A stretch of 64,000 nucleotides of DNA from Streptomyces sp. CB03234. Its GTDB lineage: Bacteria; Actinomycetota; Actinomycetes; Streptomycetales; Streptomycetaceae. Positions 59,603 to 64,000 of this stretch are shown here, piece by piece; the first letter of the stretch is position 1; every line of letters starts with the position of its first letter. The position numbers were made by a program, and so were the translations under genes. The notes beneath the pieces are model-generated. The model did no database searches. It was not told the DNA's origin and worked only from the letters and a program-made list of their open reading frames with translations. The stretch lies in NCBI RefSeq assembly GCF_001905885.1, contig NZ_LIYH01000003.1, forward strand, positions 620,001-684,000, written 5' to 3'.

Positions 59603-61905
59603 TGCTGCTCCTCGGTGGTGCGGTGGGGGGCGTGGAAGGTGTGGGTGCCCGGCCCTGCCCGGGTCGGTTCGGCGCCCGGCAGGTCGACGGTGGCCTCGGT
59701 GCCCTGGGGGACGGTCACGGTGACCGTCAGCCGGCCGTCGGTCAGGCGCCACGCCACCTCGGCCCGCCCGTACGGTGTCTCGTGCGCGGCCTTGGCCCAG
59801 GTGAGGCCGCCGCCGGGGCGGGGCCGGACGAGCAGGCGGCGGTAGCCGGGGGCGGCCGGGGCGAGACCGGCGACGGTGCGGTGCAGCCAGTCGGCGATCG
59901 CGCCGAGCGCGTAGTGGTTGAAGGAGGTCATCTCTCCGGGGTTGACGCTGCCGTCGGGCAGCAGGCTGTCCCAGCGCTCCCAGATCGTGGTGGCCCCCAT
60001 GTCCACCTGGTAGAGCCACGACGGGCAGGAGCGCTCCAGCAGCAACCGGTACGCGGTGTCGGCGTGGCCGGTGGCGGTGAGCGCGTCACACACCAACGGG
60101 GTGCCGAGGAACCCGGTGCCGATCCGGTGCCCACGCTCGGCCACGAGAGCGGCCAACCGGTTCCCGGCCTCGGCTCGCTCGGCGCCGTCCTGGAGCAGGC
60201 CGAAGCCAAGGGCGAGGGCGTAGGCGGTCTGGGTCTCCTCCGTGAGGTGGCCGCCACGGGTGTGGAAGCGGGCGCGGAAGGCTTGCCGTACGGCATCGGA
60301 GAGTGCGTGGTAGTGCTCGGCGTCGTCCTTCTTTCCCAGGACGTCGGCGGTGCGGGCCAGCAGGCGGGACGAGTGCGCGAAGTAGGCGGTCGCGACGAGT
60401 GGGGAGGAGGTCGTCGCCCCGCCGGGGTCGTCGGGGGACGCGGTGGGATCGAGCCAGTCGCCGAACTGGAAGCCCTCGCCCCACACGTGGGTGGGGCCGG
60501 CGATCCGGTCGACGGCGTCGACCCAGGCGCGCATGGAGGGGTACTGGCTGCGCAGCACCTCGGTGTCGCCGTACCGCTCGTACAGGACCCACGGGACGAT
60601 GACGGCGGCGTCGCACCAGCCGGCCATCGGGGGGTTGCCGGGAGGCATGGGTACAGGGATGTTCAAGGGGATGGCGGGGCTGATCACCGGGGGGATGCCG
60701 TCGGGGTCCTCGCTCTGGTCGGCGGCGAGGTCGCGCAGCCAGGAGCGCAGGAAGTCCTGGGTGTCGTAGAGGAACGTGGCGGTGGGGGCGAAGACCTGGA
60801 TGTCGCCGCTCCAGCCGAGGCGTTCGTCGCGCTGGGGGCAGTCGGTGGGGACGTCCTGGAAGTTGCCCCGCATCCCCCACACCACGTTCTCGTGCAGCCG
60901 GTTCAGCGACGGATCGGAGGACTCGAACCAACCGGTCCGGCTCAGGTCGCTGTGCAGGACCACAGCGGTGACGTCACCGGGGGCGAGTTCGCCGGGCCAG
61001 TTGTCGATCTCGGCGTAGCGGAAGCCGTGGAAGGTGAAGCGGGGCTCCCACTGCTCGCCGTCGGCGTCGCCGCGCAACGTGTAGCGGTCGGTGGCCGTGG
61101 CGCCGCGCAGCGGACGTACGCACAGCTCGCCGTCCTCGCCCAGCACCTCGGCATGCCGCAGCGTCACGGTGCGGCCCGCCTCGCCACGGACGCGGATGCG
61201 GAGTCTGCCGACCAGGTTCTGGCCGAAGTCCACGAGGGTGCGCCCGGTGGGCGAGGTGGTGACGGCCACCGGGGCGAGGCACTCGATGCGCCGTACCGGA
61301 GGGCTGTCGGCCGGGAACAGCACCGAGGTGTCGAAGTCCACCACACGCACCGGATGCCAGTGCGTGTCGTCGAAGCCCGGTTCGCTCCAGCCGGGCAGCT
61401 CACGGCGGGCGTCGTATGCCTCCCCCTCGTACAGGCCGGCGGCGGTGACCGGACCGGCCGCCGCGCGCCAGCCCGGACCGGTCGTGACCGTCTGGACGCT
61501 GCCGTCGGCGTACTCGATCCGCAGCTCGGCGAGCAGTCCGGTGTGCGGTCCGTAGATGTCGCGGTTGCCGCCGTTGAAGCCGAGCAGGCCCCGGTACCAG
61601 CCGTCCGCCAGGTGCGCGCCCCAGGCGTTGGGACCGGGGCGCAGCATCCGGGTCACGTCGAACGACTGGTAGCGGTGGCGGTGGCGGTAGCTGGTCCAGC
61701 CCGGCGCCAGGACGTGGTCACCGACCACGGCGCCGTTGAGATGCGTCTCGTACACCCCCAGGGCGGTGACCCTCAGCTCCGCCTGCCTCACCTGGCCGCT
61801 CACGGTGAACACCTCACGCAGCAGCGTGGCCGGGCGGCCCGACGTACCCGGTGGATCTTCCGGCCAGGCGTGGGTGATGACCTGAGCGGTCCAGGTGTGT
61901 GGCAT
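59599..61905 (-). CDS. Alpha-L-rhamnosidase (GH78)
   Basis: 768 residues from the ATG at 61905. The N-terminal beta-sandwich contains GVYETHLNG and APGWTSYRHRHRYQSFDV; the catalytic barrel has DVPTDCPQRDERLGWSGD near residue 345, the GH78 signature with the general acid Glu/Asp set. No signal peptide is visible, so it is cytosolic. It removes rhamnose from glycosides such as flavonoids. In an operon between an importer and a GH3 enzyme it implies uptake and stepwise deglycosylation of a plant-type rhamnoglucoside. Confidence 0.92.
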   Translation of the reverse strand: MPHTWTAQVITHAWPEDPPGTSGRPATLLREVFTVSGQVRQAELRVTALGVYETHLNGAVVGDHVLAPGWTSYRHRHRYQSFDVTRMLRPGPNAWGAHLADGWYRGLLGFNGGNRDIYGPHTGLLAELRIEYADGSVQTVTTGPGWRAAAGPVTAAGLYEGEAYDARRELPGWSEPGFDDTHWHPVRVVDFDTSVLFPADSPPVRRIECLAPVAVTTSPTGRTLVDFGQNLVGRLRIRVRGEAGRTVTLRHAEVLGEDGELCVRPLRGATATDRYTLRGDADGEQWEPRFTFHGFRYAEIDNWPGELAPGDVTAVVLHSDLSRTGWFESSDPSLNRLHENVVWGMRGNFQDVPTDCPQRDERLGWSGDIQVFAPTATFLYDTQDFLRSWLRDLAADQSEDPDGIPPVISPAIPLNIPVPMPPGNPPMAGWCDAAVIVPWVLYERYGDTEVLRSQYPSMRAWVDAVDRIAGPTHVWGEGFQFGDWLDPTASPDDPGGATTSSPLVATAYFAHSSRLLARTADVLGKKDDAEHYHALSDAVRQAFRARFHTRGGHLTEETQTAYALALGFGLLQDGAERAEAGNRLAALVAERGHRIGTGFLGTPLVCDALTATGHADTAYRLLLERSCPSWLYQVDMGATTIWERWDSLLPDGSVNPGEMTSFNHYALGAIADWLHRTVAGLAPAAPGYRRLLVRPRPGGGLTWAKAAHETPYGRAEVAWRLTDGRLTVTVTVPQGTEATVDLPGAEPTRAGPGTHTFHAPHRTTEEQQ

Positions 61906-61952
61906 GTCTGCCTTTCTCGGTGTCGGGGGGAGGCCGTGCGGGCGAGGGCCGT

Positions 61953-63422
61953 TCAGACGGCGGGGGCGGCGTCGGTTTCCGCCGGGTCCCGCAGTGGGGG
62001 AATGAACAGCGAGATGGCGAGAGTCAGCGCGGTGAGCAGCGCTCCCGTCCAGAAGAGCCAGGCGTAGCCGCCGTCCTGGTAGAAGGCGGTGCCGTCCACG
62101 ACGGTGCTGTGGGTCGCGAGGGCGGCGAACGAGAGGGCGGTGACGATGGCGCCGAAGAAGTTGATGCCCATGTTGAGCATGCCGCTGCCCAGCCCCTGCT
62201 CGTCCTTGGACACCACGCCGACGACCAGCGCAGGAGCTCCCGCGACGACGAGGCCGGAGCCGAGGTTGGCCAGGCAGGAGGTGAGGATGAGTTCGGTCTC
62301 ATCGGCGTGGAAGAAACCCACCAGGCCGTAGCCGACCGCCATCAGAGCCAGCCCCGCCCACCAGATCAGCCGGGCGTCGACGGTGCGCAGGAGGCGGCTG
62401 GCGACGATTCCGGTACCGAACATCACCACGTTCCAGGTCACGCTGACGACGGCGTTGTGCTGTGCGGTCCACCCGAGACCGGCGGAGACGCCGGGGATGT
62501 GGGGGTAGAGGGCGAGCAGGATCGCCATGCCCGGCATGGTGTACGCGACGGCCTGAGCGAGTCCGCCGCTGACGAGGACCAGCGCGACCGGGCGCCGGCT
62601 GAGTACCTTCAGGTCCAGGATCGGGTGGGCACTGGAGCGCTCCACGAAGAAGAAGACGACCAGTGCGGCCAGGCCGGCGGCGAGCCAGCCGAGCGTTTTG
62701 GCGTCGGCCCAGCCCCAGCTCTGCCCCTGGCCGACCGCGTAGACGACCGCGGTCAGACCTCCGCCGAGGACCAGACCACCGAGCCAGTCGAAGCCGGGCC
62801 GGAAGTCGTGCCGTGGGGTCTGGGGCACCAGGAGGGCGATCAGCGCGAAGCCGACGGCGGAGGCCGCGGCGAGGAACCACATCACGCCCTTGTAGCCCCA
62901 GCCGTCGACCAGCCAGCCGGCGAGGAACGGCGCAGCCAGGGCGACCAGGCCGACGCTGCTGCCCAGGATGGCGCTGGCCGGCTTCACCAGCCGGGCGGGG
63001 AAGGTGTCCCGCACGGCGGGGAAGGCCAGGGCGGCGAACGGGCCGTAACAGCCGGCGACGGCCCGTCCGAGCAGAAGGAGCCAGAAACTGCCCGCCATCG
63101 CGGCGATGACGTCTCCGACGACTCCCAAGCCGGTCATCACGAGCATGAGCCGTTTCTTGCCGTAGCGGTCACCCAGTTTCATCACGAACGGCGTCAGCAG
63201 CGTCGAGACGAGGACGACGGTCAGACCGAACCAGGCCACGTGGGTGGTATGGAAACTCTGTGCCACATCGGCGGTCGCATTGGCGCCGAGGATGCCGGCG
63301 GCGGCCAGGAGCTGCGTCGGCCAGATGAGCGCGAGGAGTACGGCGACCAGGCGCGGGGTCCATCTCGCGGTGTCGTCGGACGAAGCTGCGTCGAGCGAGG
63401 GGCTGGCAGACGTCGGTGTCAT
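61953..63422 (-). CDS. MFS transporter (14-TM, DHA2-like)
   Basis: 489 residues from the ATG at 63422, preceded by AAAGGAGC. About 14 hydrophobic segments; the loop motif LGDRYGKKRLMLV is near residue 85 and GLGSGMLNMGINFFGAIVTAL is near residue 430. The 14-TM layout resembles DHA2 drug/proton antiporters, but its operon with GH78 and GH3 makes import or export of a glycoside the likely role. First gene of the operon; it diverges from a TetR gene with an operator between them. Confidence 0.88.
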   Translation of the reverse strand: MTPTSASPSLDAASSDDTARWTPRLVAVLLALIWPTQLLAAAGILGANATADVAQSFHTTHVAWFGLTVVLVSTLLTPFVMKLGDRYGKKRLMLVMTGLGVVGDVIAAMAGSFWLLLLGRAVAGCYGPFAALAFPAVRDTFPARLVKPASAILGSSVGLVALAAPFLAGWLVDGWGYKGVMWFLAAASAVGFALIALLVPQTPRHDFRPGFDWLGGLVLGGGLTAVVYAVGQGQSWGWADAKTLGWLAAGLAALVVFFFVERSSAHPILDLKVLSRRPVALVLVSGGLAQAVAYTMPGMAILLALYPHIPGVSAGLGWTAQHNAVVSVTWNVVMFGTGIVASRLLRTVDARLIWWAGLALMAVGYGLVGFFHADETELILTSCLANLGSGLVVAGAPALVVGVVSKDEQGLGSGMLNMGINFFGAIVTALSFAALATHSTVVDGTAFYQDGGYAWLFWTGALLTALTLAISLFIPPLRDPAETDAAPAV

Positions 63423-63547
63423 GAAGCCGCTCCTTTCGCGAACAGGGAAGGTCGGGTTCGTGCCTGGAACGGCAGGCAGGCCGTCAGCCAGGGCTCGTAT
63501 CCGGCCACAGGCGCGAAACGTTCCCTCGCTTTCGGATGATGATGAGA

Positions 63548-63575
63548 CCAATACTTAGTGCGCGCTAGGCATTGG
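63548..63575. promoter_or_regulatory. TetR-type operator of the glycoside operon
   Basis: A 28-bp imperfect palindrome: CCAAT (63548-63552) and ATTGG (63571-63575) flank ACTTAG/CTAGGC halves around a TGCGCG core, in the space between the MFS and TetR genes. Confidence 0.75.
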
Positions 63576-63677
63576 AAGAGTGACGCACATCACACGGCTG
63601 GGGGGTGGAGTGCCCCGTGCGGTGCGGCAGCGACACTCCCGTGGGGACCGGCCACGGCGCTCGGTACGGTGGTACGC

Positions 63678-64000
63678 ATGGGGACACCACGCGGGCCGCG
63701 CGGCGGCTACACAACAGGGCTGGCCAGGCGCAACCAGATCCTCGAGGCCGCGCTGCTGCGCTTCGGCCAGGATGGTTATCGCAAGACCTCACTGGCCCGC
63801 ATCGCCCGCGACGCCGACATCACCGACGCCGGGCTGCTCCACCACTTCCGCGACAAGCAGCAGCTACTGCTGGCCGTGGTGCAGTACTGGCACGAGCGGC
63901 TCGACGAGCAATGGGTACGCGTGCCCGACTCCGTCCGGGACGCCTTCCGCTGCCACCTGGAAGACACCGCCGAAGCACTGAACATGCCGGGGATCCTCGA
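63678..64000 (+). CDS. TetR-family regulator, cut by the window edge
   Basis: The ATG at 63678 opens a frame that continues past base 64000, so only about 107 residues are seen. An HTH is clear at about 18-60: NQILEAALLRFGQDGYRKTSLARIARDADITDAGLLHHFRDKQQLL. Divergent from the MFS-GH78-GH3 operon with a palindrome between, it is the expected repressor, probably released by a glycoside or aglycone. The C-terminal ligand domain is outside the window. Confidence 0.88.
   Translation, partial: MGTPRGPRGGYTTGLARRNQILEAALLRFGQDGYRKTSLARIARDADITDAGLLHHFRDKQQLLLAVVQYWHERLDEQWVRVPDSVRDAFRCHLEDTAEALNMPGIL

Noticed and set aside
59470..62067. Long + strand frame over the glycosidase genes
   Set aside because: Opposite strand to GH78 and GH3 with their catalytic motifs; no recognisable protein features.

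Overview
The window is very GC-rich (roughly 72%), densely coded DNA. GTG/TTG starts, ATGA/GTGA stop-start overlaps, purine-rich ribosome binding sites and the mix of cytochromes P450, stand-alone carrier proteins and TetR/MerR/LuxR regulators point to a Streptomyces or close actinomycete chromosome. I see no rRNA, tRNA, CRISPR array, transposase or integrase. Most of the window (about 3.3-45.2 kb) looks like specialised-metabolite biosynthesis with no PKS or NRPS megasynthase. All functional calls are from reading sequence, not from database searches.

Region 1 (1-5 kb, minus strand): an ATP-grasp ligase, a hypoxanthine-phosphoribosyltransferase-like enzyme, a COG2509-type flavoprotein, a NUDIX hydrolase and a HAD phosphatase. 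The last three overlap by 3-4 bases.

Region 2 (4.6-23.3 kb): a FemX/GNAT-like transferase, MFS exporter, P450, SPASM-like radical SAM enzyme, and a full B12 glutamate mutase set (sigma subunit, epsilon subunit, MutL-like partner). These are followed by a stand-alone adenylating enzyme, two formylglycine-generating-enzyme-fold (SUMF1) proteins without the copper-binding cysteines, an LLM flavin/F420 monooxygenase, a second P450, a serine-beta-lactamase-fold protein with Cys in place of the nucleophilic Ser, a carrier-protein homologue with Tyr in place of the phosphopantetheine Ser, a normal ACP, and a BtrK/VinO-like PLP decarboxylase. The simplest reading is glutamate to 3-methylaspartate, then loading on the ACP and decarboxylation to a 3-aminoisobutyryl-type unit that is oxidised further.

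Region 3 (23.4-30.2 kb): a secreted esterase, three methyltransferases, an epimerase-like SDR, a P450 and a TetR repressor. Two leaderless promoters here carry paired GTGGGC-N4-GCCCAC palindromes, and a third promoter of the same layout lies 18 kb away at 47.2 kb, upstream of a cation/proton antiporter.

Region 4 (30.3-45.5 kb): two long operons diverging from a promoter region with a mirrored 57-bp inverted repeat. The minus operon carries an acyl/aryl-AMP ligase, ACP, P450, alpha/beta hydrolase, a tryptophan 2,3-dioxygenase homologue and a PyrH-type tryptophan halogenase. The plus operon carries a P450, a fumarylacetoacetate-hydrolase-family protein, a polyprenyl diphosphate synthase, a UbiA prenyltransferase, a squalene-cyclase-like protein, an FAD epoxidase-type oxygenase and a TauD oxygenase. 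Together they suggest a chlorinated, tryptophan-derived aromatic that is prenylated, epoxidised, cyclised and oxidised: a chlorinated aromatic meroterpenoid. This is my best candidate for an undescribed system.

Region 5 (45.5-51.4 kb): LuxR-type HTH protein, antiporter, secreted vanadium-haloperoxidase-like protein, SulP transporter and a divergent MerR regulator with a perfect 24-bp operator.

Region 6 (51.4-57.8 kb): a CDP-alcohol phosphatidyltransferase, an SRPBCC protein, a mercuric-reductase-like flavoprotein, a COG1964 radical SAM protein (the family of archaeal tetraether synthase), a methyltransferase and a degenerate membrane-protein/Crp chimera. Three promoters share a GTGA-N6-TCAC box placed as in class II Crp/FNR activation.

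Region 7 (57.8-64 kb): a glycoside-use operon (GH3, GH78 alpha-L-rhamnosidase, MFS importer) with a divergent TetR gene cut by the window edge.
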